A DNA stretch of 50,879 nucleotides, taken from Candidatus Thorarchaeota archaeon (GTDB taxonomy: Archaea; Asgardarchaeota; Thorarchaeia; Thorarchaeales; Thorarchaeaceae). The position numbers were made by a program, and so were the translations under genes. The stretch is taken from assembly GCA_016839605.1 (NCBI GenBank), contig JAEOTX010000051.1, positions 1 through 50,879 on the forward strand, given 5' to 3'. Below, piece by piece: positions 42,201-49,951 of the stretch. Each line of letters opens with the position of its first letter. The first letter of the stretch is position 1. Under the pieces are notes generated by a model. The model did no database searches and was not told the origin of the DNA. It saw only the letters and a list, made by a program, of their open reading frames with translations.

Positions 42201-43035
42201 GTTAATTGTGATTGTTAGAGGAAGTGTTGCCGCAGCCAAGCTTAGAGAAGTCATGGATGAAACGAACGAATTTGAAGCAGTCAGCATAGTTTCAGCATTT
42301 CCTAGTTCACTTGAAACAATGATTGAGAACTTAGTAATGGGGACCTCAACCAATGTAGAGTTGACAACTGATGACAATGAGATGGCCCAAGATAATGCAG
42401 GAGTTAATCTCATTGGGGCTATGCATGATGTTGGAACAGCCACAAACCGAGCAATACAGATGCGTCTGTGGTTTCAGCTGATTCAGGATTTTGTAGATTT
42501 GTCTAATGGTAGAACAGAATGGAGTGTCTTGTTGGAGTTCATTGAAACAACCGCTCTGCAATCACTCAAGGGAAAGTCCACCCCAATGAATGCAGAAGAA
42601 GGAAAACGTGCATTGACAGAGCTTCTGGCCGATGAAGTCTTGATGGCCCTCCGTGTTGGAAATGATTTTGATTTCATTGATCTAGATGAAGGACTTTGGA
42701 TAGTGAACTCAGGTGAATTAGGAAAGCTCAAGGATTCCGCCGTCAATGCTCTGGAGCAAGAACTGCAAAAACGACAAAGCTCGGTTTCTCGTAACCATGG
42801 CTACTACGATCTTTGCACAAATGGTATTTCCTATGTTGTCTTCCCGAATCAACAACAGCTCAACACGTTGCTTCATCTTCAGAGTGATATTGCATGTAGA
42901 ACTTGCAAATCAGAACGAATTGTATGTGTGTTGACCGCTGCAGAGTATCTTGAGGAAACTGTTGTCTTGCCAGATAACATCCTGCTTTATGACTTCTCAG
43001 AGTATGTTGCTGTGGCTAGTGCTACAGGACATTAA
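39244..43035 (+). CDS. Large membrane-anchored HerA/VirB4-type ATPase
   Basis: A 1263-residue protein. Two transmembrane helices lie at residues about 29-48 and 61-80. A VirB4/TraC-like N-terminal domain follows (AFLLALRAGMDNKVSMAYEV; EVENTLRREATRTEAIL; LNNVELQQLRGDDL). The ATPase core has Walker A VMGATGTGKTTL near residue 460, WWIFDIKGSEY, Walker B LVILEEASNLVPE near 680 and VIIISTRPNVSSNIL. About 480 further residues contain winged-helix-like and alpha/beta segments with no family I recognise and a C-x-x-C (CRTCKSE). It resembles VirB4/CedB and membrane HerA proteins that pump DNA or pilins. A TATA-like TTTTTAA at 39114-39120 lies upstream. In the 260-base gap before it, nothing else is visible. 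Confidence 0.85.
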   Translation: MSSHVLSEGSRFKAPRKAHPRLWRWIEIGWLSGIMVLTIYFVVVYLLPLSRLIDPVSIPSKLAIEIIISLYPVLLGGLLVRGKISSEQMLTAVIEDDLVSVHVGDYVIATCCLDIISAPGSVLVTRNDRPEYATAFLLALRAGMDNKVSMAYEVGVWEGEVFLRIFITGSGKSMQEVENTLRREATRTEAILLSSLNNVELQQLRGDDLSEAVSGILSLDLESGSELVPEKMHTALLLITGEPRVSPSLESSQIGTFISTSLRQGYNVSFTCVFSKAKPGREQRKLEGHWKTIREKEKRNEDSLADHSEKKKLLRSYEEIQGNAGWFDSSVSLAIRADTPDQLSSTQEGVAGVVQSIWGGEDALKLKQKSIGKRAVYKLLLRRHIASQRIHVSRLAAFLNTPVQQLPVITASPVPGFSIPSKEFVNNELIIGKAVFGGRRLNDVGLRPEWLREHVAVMGATGTGKTTLVKHLIAELSTKSSVPWWIFDIKGSEYHELVDLCDNDVLVLKPGTDPSFVIDFMDPEVDSGERHAHTTFAILKELLKERGVSSELSPAMEKLLREAVLEIARSSDNGNSIQALTQAVSELAEKDRTGTMTRDALLNRLEILSREPLGSILSGGRKALRISDLIDRRVILDLQHVARTGGMEAARLLYNLIAKRIFDCALHRGIRPGLHHLVILEEASNLVPESYTRHTAADVTTGESMVMLQRATGQGVIIISTRPNVSSNILANTATKITFRLPYDSPIGARFMSLDEEQERYLKTLKRGRALIVLPGSEPFEIATRPFEMASVLKKPIESLTDDETRIEVESDDGRESSLEYDMEAQSRHVSASKSIGAVYDRLGELGSHVVAFLAARSMGTQAEIQGILASIDPRIEDDDISEVIRDLVSLGTIEREGLSLVPGDFIFTLPGKGLDAVRTAITDYIIEKLGLLDTTWERNSDEGPDIILDDRAILIIPQHLKASSMKTTLSKIRNYMNNLGNNVIELIVIVRGSVAAAKLREVMDETNEFEAVSIVSAFPSSLETMIENLVMGTSTNVELTTDDNEMAQDNAGVNLIGAMHDVGTATNRAIQMRLWFQLIQDFVDLSNGRTEWSVLLEFIETTALQSLKGKSTPMNAEEGKRALTELLADEVLMALRVGNDFDFIDLDEGLWIVNSGELGKLKDSAVNALEQELQKRQSSVSRNHGYYDLCTNGISYVVFPNQQQLNTLLHLQSDIACRTCKSERIVCVLTAAEYLEETVVLPDNILLYDFSEYVAVASATGH

Positions 43036-43044
43036 TCATTCAAT

Positions 43045-43848
43045 CTAGAAACGGATTCTTGTGCATGGCGGGGTTTTCCCAGAAAGTAATGTGGAAAGTC
43101 GACTAGGCACTCCAAGATTGAAGATTGCTATGTCCATGGCAAGACCAGACAATGTGAAGATATCTACAAGTTTTTTTTCCATCCCACCTGTGACATCTGT
43201 GGCTGAGGATGGACCTGCTTTGCCTAGAACAGAGTCTATGTTTGTAGTATCGATTATCTCTATATGGGCAGCCTCAGGATTGGTCTTAGGATCTTCTTCA
43301 AGAACTCCATCTACATCTGTTCCTATGTAGAGAGAGGTGGCTTTCATCTCTTTTGCTAGATAGACCGCAATTGTATCACCACTAAGAATAGAAGCACCAA
43401 GAGATTCGTCAAAGCAGACGTCTCCATGTGTGATGACGGTGAAACCAGACCAAATTGCCTTCTGGAAGAGTGATGTTTGAAAGTTGCTAATCTCTTTGTT
43501 ATTCAGACTAGCTACAAGAAAAGGTGGTAGTACTACTCCGTGGAGACCTGCTTCATTTAGGATTTCTTCGACAGCAAGAGAGAGAGTCGACATATTATGA
43601 CGTATTGAAGGGATTCCTTTGAGTAATTGTTCTGAGGGTGTTGAAGAGTTTCCGAAACCATGTTTGTGAGCTGCTTGATGCCCATGTGCTCCACCACCCA
43701 GAATTACTATGAGTGGTTCTGTCGAAGTCTTCAGTTCTTTGGCTATACGAAGCAAATTCTCTCGATTGACTTTGGGCGGAGATGAGTCCTTGTAGGTTAT
43801 GACTGATCCTCCCAGTTTTACTATTGTAAGCCTATTCAAATCCTGCAC
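43045..43848 (-). CDS. Isopentenyl phosphate kinase
   Basis: A 267-residue amino-acid-kinase-fold enzyme that phosphorylates isopentenyl phosphate to IPP in the archaeal mevalonate pathway, feeding lipid synthesis. The nucleotide-binding start is IVKLGGSVITYKD, the catalytic histidine is in GGGAHGHQAAHKHGFG, and FTVITHGDVCFDESLGASILSGDTI and SLYIGTDVDGVLEEDP are typical of the family. Start at GTG 43848 with GGGAG upstream. It is convergent with the large ATPase (nine-base gap) and divergent from rps10. Confidence 0.93.
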   Translation of the reverse strand: MQDLNRLTIVKLGGSVITYKDSSPPKVNRENLLRIAKELKTSTEPLIVILGGGAHGHQAAHKHGFGNSSTPSEQLLKGIPSIRHNMSTLSLAVEEILNEAGLHGVVLPPFLVASLNNKEISNFQTSLFQKAIWSGFTVITHGDVCFDESLGASILSGDTIAVYLAKEMKATSLYIGTDVDGVLEEDPKTNPEAAHIEIIDTTNIDSVLGKAGPSSATDVTGGMEKKLVDIFTLSGLAMDIAIFNLGVPSRLSTLLSGKTPPCTRIRF

Positions 43849-43935
43849 TCTCCCTTTCTGGATATGCTCATACTTATGGACATTGTTATGTAAGATTATG
43901 AGAACACGTGTTCCAAGTCACTCCACAAGACAACC

Positions 43936-43944
43936 TTTTTATCC
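43936..43944 (+). promoter_or_regulatory. TATA box of rps10
   Basis: TTTTTATCC, about 50 bases before the rps10 start, with ACAACC upstream. Confidence 0.45.
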
Positions 43945-43993
43945 AATTGAAATTCCGTTGCGTTATCCACCTCGTAGACGAGGCTGAATTTAC

Positions 43994-44305
43994 ATGACCC
44001 AGAAAGCACGGATTCGACTGTCAAGTACGAGTACTGAACACCTAGATGGTGTCTGCAATCAGATTAGACGAATTACTCGCAAGACGGGAGTCCGGATGTC
44101 TGGTCCGATTCCACTGCCGACACGAAGAATGGTCATTCCTACACGCAAGACTCCTTGTGGGCAAGGATCTGAATCGTGGGACAAGTGGGAGATGAGAATT
44201 CATAAACGTCTGATTGACATTGATGCGGATGAGCGTGCGATTCGTCAAATCATGCGGGTACGTATCCCGGACTCTGTCTATATTGAAATTGAACTCACTG
44301 GTTAG
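43994..44305 (+). CDS. rps10: 30S ribosomal protein uS10
   Basis: A 103-residue uS10: [18 protein letters not shown], then [23 protein letters not shown] and the C-terminal [15 protein letters not shown]. The length and motifs are normal for archaea. ATG 43994 has GAGG about 11 bases upstream. In many archaea rps10 follows the gene for elongation factor 1-alpha; here it stands alone between isopentenyl phosphate kinase and glmS. Confidence 0.96.
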   Translation: MTQKARIRLSSTSTEHLDGVCNQIRRITRKTGVRMSGPIPLPTRRMVIPTRKTPCGQGSESWDKWEMRIHKRLIDIDADERAIRQIMRVRIPDSVYIEIELTG

Positions 44306-44381
44306 GTCAATTCCCTCTACACAAACCCTTTTTGGTGGATAATATTGTTGTGTATCTATAGTGAGTCTGAGGACCTTGTAG

Positions 44382-46205
44382 ATGTGTGGTATAATAGGTG
44401 TCGTTCAGAAGCGGGGTCAAGTAGCCCCATTCCTTCATCAAGCATTAAAGCGTCTTGAATATCGAGGATACGACTCTGTAGGTGTGACAACTATTGCAGA
44501 AGACCAGCTGCATATGAAGAAAGACAAGGGTAAGATTGAGGAAGTCCATATGAAACTCAATCTCGATGAGATGCCTGGAAGTATAGGAATTGGACATACC
44601 CGATGGGCGACTCATGGGATACCATCAATGTACAATTCACATCCTCACTTTGATTGCAACAATGAGATTGCCGTGGTCCATAATGGCGTTATTGATAACT
44701 TTCTGGAACTTCGGAAGGAGCTTGCGTCAAAAGGGCATAAGTTTGGCTCTGAAACTGATACAGAAGTCATTCCCCATATGATAGAGGATTACATGGCTGA
44801 TGGCATGAATCTCACTGAAGCAATTACTGAAGTTACCAAGAGAATCGAAGGCACTTATGCTATTGTTGCTATGACAACGAAAGAGTATGGGAAAATTGTC
44901 TGTACTCGTGATGGTAATCCCCTTGTACTCGGAAGAAAGGAAGATACTACCTATGTATCATCAGATATCCCTGCATTCTTGCCAATGACTAGTGACATGA
45001 TCTTGTTACTTGATGGCGAAATTGCAGCTCTTGATACGGAAGGTGTTGTGATTCGAAAGTTATCTGATGGTACAGTTGTAGATAGAGAAACCATCGAGAT
45101 AAGCTGGACTGCCGACCAAGCTCAGAAAGGTGGATTTCCTCATTTCATGTTGAAAGAGATACACGAGCAACCAGATGCAATTCGAAATACCCTTCGTCTG
45201 AAACCGGAAATATTGCAAGATGCTGCTCAGCTGATTCTTGAAAGCAGGAATGTCTACTTTCTGGCAATGGGGACATCCGGCCATGCGGCAATAGCTGGAA
45301 AGCACATGTTTGCTTCTCTTGCTGGGATTTTACCCCGGTTCGAGCTAGCCAGTGAATTCCCTGATACTGTCTATGGTGCTTTGTCTGAAAACGATTGTAT
45401 TGTAGCCATTACTCAATCAGGTGAAACGACTGATACTATATCATCTCTCAAGTATGCAAAAGGATTCGACACGAAAGTGATAGCCATCACGAATGTTGTT
45501 GGAAGTTCGGTTACACGAATCGCCGATCACACCATTATTACACAAGCAGGTCCAGAAATTGGTGTTGCAGCCACTAAGACCTTCATGGTTCAACTCACAT
45601 CGCTAGCCCAACTAGCCCTAGTGCTTGGTGAGCTGACTGGTTCAGTAGACAAGAGAATACTGAAAGAAAAACGAAAAAGACTTGAAAAGTTACCTGAGAT
45701 TATCTCAGAAGTCATCTCGAGGAATGAAGAACAAGCCAGACGACTTGCTGGTCTTCTTCATGACAAGCCAAGCCTACTCTTCTTGGGAAGAGGCATTTCC
45801 CAGGCAACATCTGAGGAAGGAGCACTCAAACTCAAGGAGATTGCCTACAATCATGCTGAAGCGTACTCTGCAGGACAGTCCAAACATGGACCAATAGCGC
45901 TTGTTCATGATGGGTATCCTGTGATTTTTGTTGCTCCAAGAGATGAAACCAGAAATCGGATTATCGGAAATATAATGGAGATGAAAGCAAGAGGTGCGTC
46001 GATAATCTCTGTCATTGAGAGAGGCGATGAGGAGTTAGAAAGTCTCTCAGATCATTTGTTTACCATTCCCTCGGGAATCGATTCGGAATTCTCAGTTATG
46101 CCATACGTTGTGCCACTTCAGCTCTTCAGCTACTACATGGCTCGGAGAAAGGGATATGACCCTGACAAACCTCGAAACCTAGCTAAATCGGTCACTGTTC
46201 TCTAA
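44382..46205 (+). CDS. glmS: Glutamine-fructose-6-phosphate aminotransferase (isomerising)
   Basis: GlmS makes glucosamine-6-phosphate for amino-sugar and glycan synthesis. Cysteine 2 of MCGIIGVV is the glutaminase nucleophile; RLEYRGYDSVG, IGIGHTRWATHG and HNGVIDNFLELR are conserved. Two SIS domains follow: ITQSGETTDTISSL in the first, and FLGRGISQATSEEGALKLKE and the C-terminal NLAKSVTV in the second. The full length is 607 residues. Start ATG 44382 is fixed because Met is removed to expose Cys. Confidence 0.97.
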   Translation: MCGIIGVVQKRGQVAPFLHQALKRLEYRGYDSVGVTTIAEDQLHMKKDKGKIEEVHMKLNLDEMPGSIGIGHTRWATHGIPSMYNSHPHFDCNNEIAVVHNGVIDNFLELRKELASKGHKFGSETDTEVIPHMIEDYMADGMNLTEAITEVTKRIEGTYAIVAMTTKEYGKIVCTRDGNPLVLGRKEDTTYVSSDIPAFLPMTSDMILLLDGEIAALDTEGVVIRKLSDGTVVDRETIEISWTADQAQKGGFPHFMLKEIHEQPDAIRNTLRLKPEILQDAAQLILESRNVYFLAMGTSGHAAIAGKHMFASLAGILPRFELASEFPDTVYGALSENDCIVAITQSGETTDTISSLKYAKGFDTKVIAITNVVGSSVTRIADHTIITQAGPEIGVAATKTFMVQLTSLAQLALVLGELTGSVDKRILKEKRKRLEKLPEIISEVISRNEEQARRLAGLLHDKPSLLFLGRGISQATSEEGALKLKEIAYNHAEAYSAGQSKHGPIALVHDGYPVIFVAPRDETRNRIIGNIMEMKARGASIISVIERGDEELESLSDHLFTIPSGIDSEFSVMPYVVPLQLFSYYMARRKGYDPDKPRNLAKSVTVL

Positions 46206-46240
46206 GGACCTTAAATCCCCTTGAGGGTAATATCTAACGT

Positions 46241-46498
46241 GTGAATCTAATGCCAGCATATCTACTTAGTCCGTTGGCTGACTTTGCCAACCTGATAGCA
46301 GGGTATTTTGTGGAAATATGGGACTTTCTGATTTTCATAGGTGGGGTTTCTGCAGCGATTGTCGTCCTCGCGGGAGCAATTCTATGGTTCACGGAGGTAA
46401 ATTCGAAACGTGGCAAGGGTCTAGTAATGAGTGGAGTACTTCTTGCAATAATCGTGCAGTACTTTGTCATCTATCCTCCTGTCTTCGGTGTTGGCTAG
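46241..46498 (+). CDS. Small two-helix membrane protein, VirB2/TrbC pilin-like
   Basis: An 85-residue protein. An amphipathic N-terminus (LADFANLIAGYFVEIWDF) leads into helix 1 (FIGGVSAAIVVLAGAILWF), a short basic loop EVNSKRGKG and helix 2 (VMSGVLLAIIVQYFVI). This size, two-helix hairpin and positively charged cytoplasmic loop with glycines are those of conjugative VirB2/TrbC pilins and the archaeal CedA1/TedC subunits. GTG 46241 has GAGGG ten bases upstream; ATG 46250 is possible. It lies 35 bases after glmS, with its own TATA-like CCTTAAATC at 46209. Many small membrane proteins look similar, so the pilin idea is only a hypothesis. Confidence 0.6.
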   Translation: MNLMPAYLLSPLADFANLIAGYFVEIWDFLIFIGGVSAAIVVLAGAILWFTEVNSKRGKGLVMSGVLLAIIVQYFVIYPPVFGVG

Positions 46499-46513
46499 AT
46501 CTTGTGTTGGACA

Positions 46514-47728
46514 TCATAGGAGCTCCTTGATAATCATCCTAAGTGATTCAACCATTCGATCAATGTCCTCCATAGTATTGTAGGCATGGAGCGATATCTG
46601 AACAATTCCTTCCTCTGAAAATGGTTTGATTAATGGATGAGCACAGACCAACCCGCTTCTGACTGCAATATTAGAGTCATCTAGGAAAAGGGCAATCTCA
46701 TGACAGTTGATTCCATCCTTATCGCCTATGTTGAATCCAAAAATGCTGTTCTCCTTTGTAGGATTACCGTAGAGAATTAGTCCCTCTATGTCACTTAGAG
46801 AATCATATGTATGAGCTGTGATTGCGTTCATGTGCTTGAGTTGACCCTGGTTTCTTAGTTCTCGAAGATAGTCAAGTGATGCACCAAGTCCTGCTATTGC
46901 GGGAAGATTTAGAGTGCCTGATTCGAATTTATCTGGTTGAAATGCAATCTCAAAAGACTGAGCCTCGACATTTGCGACTGCAGACCCACCAAGTACACCA
47001 GGCTGATGAATTTCTCCGAGATCCTTTCGAATCCATTGTAATGCCAAACCTGGAGGAGCCATCAGACCAATATTTGCTGAACAAACTGCTATGTCAGCCT
47101 GTAGGGACGAGAGAGTTGTATCTGTCACGCCCATGGATCGTGTCGCATCAGTGAGAAGCAATGCTTCGTGCTCTTGGCAGATTTTGGCGACTTCCTGAAG
47201 GGGATTTATCACGCCAGCCCCAACAGTCACATGACTGACTGCAACAATTCCTGTTTCCATATCGACAGCTTGGTCGAGGTCCGATAAGTCCAAAATACCA
47301 TCAGAAGATAACGGAACAGTTTCAACTTGAAGACCCAGAGTTTGAGCTGCCCTTAGAAGTGCGACAAGAATTGAGTGTTCCTCATTCTGAGCAAGCACTA
47401 TCTTATTCCGATTAGTCCCTTTCCAGTCAAACCCATATGCAAAAGATGCGACAGCAGTGGGGAGAGATTTTTGAAAGGAGACCTGTGATTTTTCAGCATC
47501 CATGAAGTCTGCTAATGACTTACGGACGTTTTCAGTCATAGAACTGGCATCCACAGCCAATCTGTAGGCTCCTCTTCTGGAAGATGATACTATTGAATTG
47601 AGAAATCTCTGTGTGGCATCAACAGCGATTTTGGGAACCAGGGTTGTACTAGCTGAATCGAGATACACAAGCTCTGGTTCTACATCATAAACGCCAAAAT
47701 CCGCTTTGATGTCCATTGCTGCTGTCAT
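46514..47728 (-). CDS. Class V aminotransferase/SufS-like protein lacking the PLP lysine
   Basis: A 404-residue protein of the SufS/CsdA cysteine desulfurase fold. Family marks are VYLDSASTTLVPK, KFESGTLNLPAIAGLGASLDY and RSGLVCAHP (R357 and C362 where SufS keeps its active-site Arg and Cys). However, where SufS has S-G-H-K-x-x-G-P the chain reads S-A-N-I-G-L-M-A-P-P-G, so both the histidine and the Schiff-base lysine are gone (N219, I220). The usual DGAQ is DATR, altering the cofactor pocket. It cannot work as a normal PLP desulfurase; it may bind PLP differently, act as a scaffold, or be decaying. The reading frame is intact. Confidence 0.85.
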   Translation of the reverse strand: MTAAMDIKADFGVYDVEPELVYLDSASTTLVPKIAVDATQRFLNSIVSSSRRGAYRLAVDASSMTENVRKSLADFMDAEKSQVSFQKSLPTAVASFAYGFDWKGTNRNKIVLAQNEEHSILVALLRAAQTLGLQVETVPLSSDGILDLSDLDQAVDMETGIVAVSHVTVGAGVINPLQEVAKICQEHEALLLTDATRSMGVTDTTLSSLQADIAVCSANIGLMAPPGLALQWIRKDLGEIHQPGVLGGSAVANVEAQSFEIAFQPDKFESGTLNLPAIAGLGASLDYLRELRNQGQLKHMNAITAHTYDSLSDIEGLILYGNPTKENSIFGFNIGDKDGINCHEIALFLDDSNIAVRSGLVCAHPLIKPFSEEGIVQISLHAYNTMEDIDRMVESLRMIIKELL

Positions 47729-47783
47729 AGTCAGTTTTGTACACGGGGGTCTCTTTAATTGTTGGCCTTGTGTTCAGAAATTG

Positions 47784-48815
47784 ATGAGTCCTTTGAGTGT
47801 AACACCCATTGAAGGCCATTTCATAATGACCGATGATGGTCTTCTATTCGAGGTAAAGGGGGTCGTCCATCCCAGAGACCGCGTTATCGCATATTTACGA
47901 TACGTCAAAGATGAACAGGGAGATCGTCAAACAAGAAGTGGGACTAGGTTCAGAAAGGTATACAACCTGATAGAACGGGATGAGATTCTTCGTGAAAAAT
48001 ACCCACAGTATTTGTGGCTCGATAAGAAAAGGGGACGGCAATTCCAGGTGGTCCCTAGAAACCGTATATCATTTGTTCTGAATCCAACGGACGGTCTACG
48101 ACAGCTTTTCGATATGGGTTCACACATCTCAGATTTAGAACGAGCTTCTCGTGATCTTGCCGAGCTCTTAGTGGATAAGACTGGCGTGAATTATTCAGAC
48201 ATAGGACTCACAGGGTCTCAGCTTGTGGGCCTCTCTAGTCATAAGTCTGACATTGATCTTGTCGTTTACGGGTCAAAACCTGCTAGAAAGATTCACAGCT
48301 CGCTCAAGGGTAAATTCGATTCATTCCCGGAGATGATACAGTATCAAGGTGACCCACTGAAAATGCATGTGAAGTTTAGATGGGAGAAACATGAACAATG
48401 GACGAAAGCATTGCAGAAAATCGAATCTCAGAAGATTCTTCAAGGATTGTTTAGGTCGTATGACTTCTTCATCAGAGCAGTGAAACTTCCTGAAGAGATA
48501 GATTACAAGTATGAAGACCTAGTCATTCGAGATAAGGGCATTCAAACAATAAACGGTACCGTTACGGATGACTCTGATTCGATATTCACTCCATGTATCT
48601 ATACTGTAGAAACGGATGATACAACCAGGATAAAGAGGTTGGTCAGTTTTCGTGGAAGATTTACAGAACATGTCTTCGCAGGTGAAACAGTTGAGGCACG
48701 CGGAAGATTGGAAATGGTGACAAATGTGAATACTGATGAATCGTTCACTCAGTTGGTCCTCGGGGAGGATCCATTAGACTATTTGATGCCAATTCAAACC
48801 ATCGAAGAAGGTTGA
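47784..48815 (+). CDS. Nucleotidyltransferase-fold protein (COG1665-like)
   Basis: A protein of about 343 residues with a polymerase-beta-type nucleotidyltransferase domain: LTGSQLVGLSSHKSDIDLVVYG supplies the GS motif and D-x-D. The N-terminal DDGLLFEVKGVVHPRDRVIAYLRY and the C-terminal OB-like segment with FRGRFTEHVFAGETVEARG flank it. Archaea commonly carry this family, whose substrate is unknown. ATG 47784 is preferred, since an upstream in-frame ATG at 47706 would lie inside the divergent gene. A strong terminator-like structure follows the stop. Confidence 0.85.
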   Translation: MSPLSVTPIEGHFIMTDDGLLFEVKGVVHPRDRVIAYLRYVKDEQGDRQTRSGTRFRKVYNLIERDEILREKYPQYLWLDKKRGRQFQVVPRNRISFVLNPTDGLRQLFDMGSHISDLERASRDLAELLVDKTGVNYSDIGLTGSQLVGLSSHKSDIDLVVYGSKPARKIHSSLKGKFDSFPEMIQYQGDPLKMHVKFRWEKHEQWTKALQKIESQKILQGLFRSYDFFIRAVKLPEEIDYKYEDLVIRDKGIQTINGTVTDDSDSIFTPCIYTVETDDTTRIKRLVSFRGRFTEHVFAGETVEARGRLEMVTNVNTDESFTQLVLGEDPLDYLMPIQTIEEG

Positions 48816-48817
48816 CA

Positions 48818-48879
48818 TGTTCACCTCATTAACAGGTTTTCACAGTGATTATGTGTGAATGGCGCCTTTTTTGTGAACA
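48818..48879 (+). terminator. Nested inverted repeats with T-run after the nucleotidyltransferase gene
   Basis: TGTTCAC (48818) pairs with GTGAACA (48873); inside lies TTCACA (48839) with TGTGAA (48854), then GGCGCC and six Ts (48867-48872). The T-run marks a likely archaeal 3' end two bases after the stop codon region. Confidence 0.5.
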
Positions 48880-49197
48880 GTTCTCATGAAAGAGCGTTCA
48901 AAAGACTTTAACTGATGAAAGAAGAGCCCATAGACCTTCTTGAGTGTGTGAATGAAGCCACCCCTTGGTTTCCAGTGGAACAGGACAAAAAGAGATATGA
49001 AATGCATATCAGTTCATTCACAAAGCACATATTCTAGTGAATAGGAGATGGTTTGTACAATACCCTTATTTTTGCTAAATAAGGGCTCATAACGCTTCTT
49101 TCCTCATCTATTGACCGTTTAAGCTGCCAGCACATCGGTATCAAGCCGGACGTGTTCTGAATACGTATAGGCGCATTATGTTGCCGTTATCCCTGTA
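48880..49197. other. Long intergenic region with perfect inverted repeat and a 40-codon frame
   Basis: This gap contains a plus-strand frame at 48915-49037 (40 codons, MKEEPIDLLECVNEATPWF and so on) of doubtful reality. It also holds a perfect 9-bp inverted repeat, CCCTTATTT-TTGCT-AAATAAGGG, at 49063-49085. A weak TATA-like ATACGTATAG occurs near 49161. I see no RNA gene. Confidence 0.4.
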
Positions 49198-49923
49198 TTG
49201 CTAATTCACATACTCACACTTATTTGGTCGCAGTCTGTATTCCGTTGTGAATATTGTAGTGGGTATGAACGCCCGAAGAAGATTTTGGTGGAATACTTGA
49301 AGTCTGAAGATCGTACGAACTATGTCTACCGATTCACGTACAACTCAGGACCAGGACTTCGAGAGGTATTCCAGTGCAAGTATGTCAAGCCTGATGAGGC
49401 ATTGACAAGATTCCAGAGAATTCTGTCCCTGACTGAAGAACCCTTTGACTTCAAGATTGTAGTGATTGATGAGTCCAAGAGAGAAGAATCCAGCTTTGAA
49501 GTTGAGGGTGGCAGTGTAAAGGAAATGATTGACAAGTTCAGGGTCTTTTTGGAAGCAAGTACAGGCATACTATTTGTGGCAGAACAAGAGGATGTCGAGG
49601 TCGAGTTTGAAGAGATTTCCTTTGAGTCAATGAGTAGCTTTGAAAAGATGCACATAGTGATCTATGCCTCATTCAAACATGGCAAGTTCTCCTCGCTTGA
49701 CGTTGCTGAGATATTTGAAGCCACGTTCAATGAAGACCTACCGAAGAGTACTGCATCTACCTATTTAGCTAGAATGTGGAAAGATGGTAAGGGGCATCTT
49801 GAGAGATATGGCAATCGTTCTGGCTACACATACAGACTCAAGACAGAGGTTTCCGAGGTCCAAAAAGAAACTGAAAGAGCCGAGGATATTCTTGCGTCAA
49901 TCCAGATGCATGTTGGCAAATAA
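49198..49923 (+). CDS. Unknown protein with C-terminal winged-helix-like domain
   Basis: I do not recognise this protein of up to 241 residues. The first 30 codons (from TTG 49198) contain CEYC and look less like coding sequence; GTG 49288 (VEYLKSEDRTNYVYRF) is a plausible real start with GAAGAAG upstream. The middle is acidic alpha/beta (FKIVVIDESKREESSFEV; EVEFEEISF). The C-terminus resembles a winged helix: KMHIVIYASFKHGKFSSLDV, then LPKSTASTYLARMWKDG and RSGYTYRLK, followed by a short helix. It could be a regulator. It is preceded by the inverted repeat at 49063 and is convergent with the saccharopine-dehydrogenase-like gene. Confidence 0.65.
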   Translation: MLIHILTLIWSQSVFRCEYCSGYERPKKILVEYLKSEDRTNYVYRFTYNSGPGLREVFQCKYVKPDEALTRFQRILSLTEEPFDFKIVVIDESKREESSFEVEGGSVKEMIDKFRVFLEASTGILFVAEQEDVEVEFEEISFESMSSFEKMHIVIYASFKHGKFSSLDVAEIFEATFNEDLPKSTASTYLARMWKDGKGHLERYGNRSGYTYRLKTEVSEVQKETERAEDILASIQMHVGK

Positions 49924-49951
49924 TCCAACGACTCTTTTCAATGGCCAAGTT

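Noticed and set aside
48915-49037. Possible 40-residue gene (MKEEPIDLLECVNEATPWF...)
   Set aside because: Too short, no ribosome binding site stronger than background and no known family, so not called as a gene.
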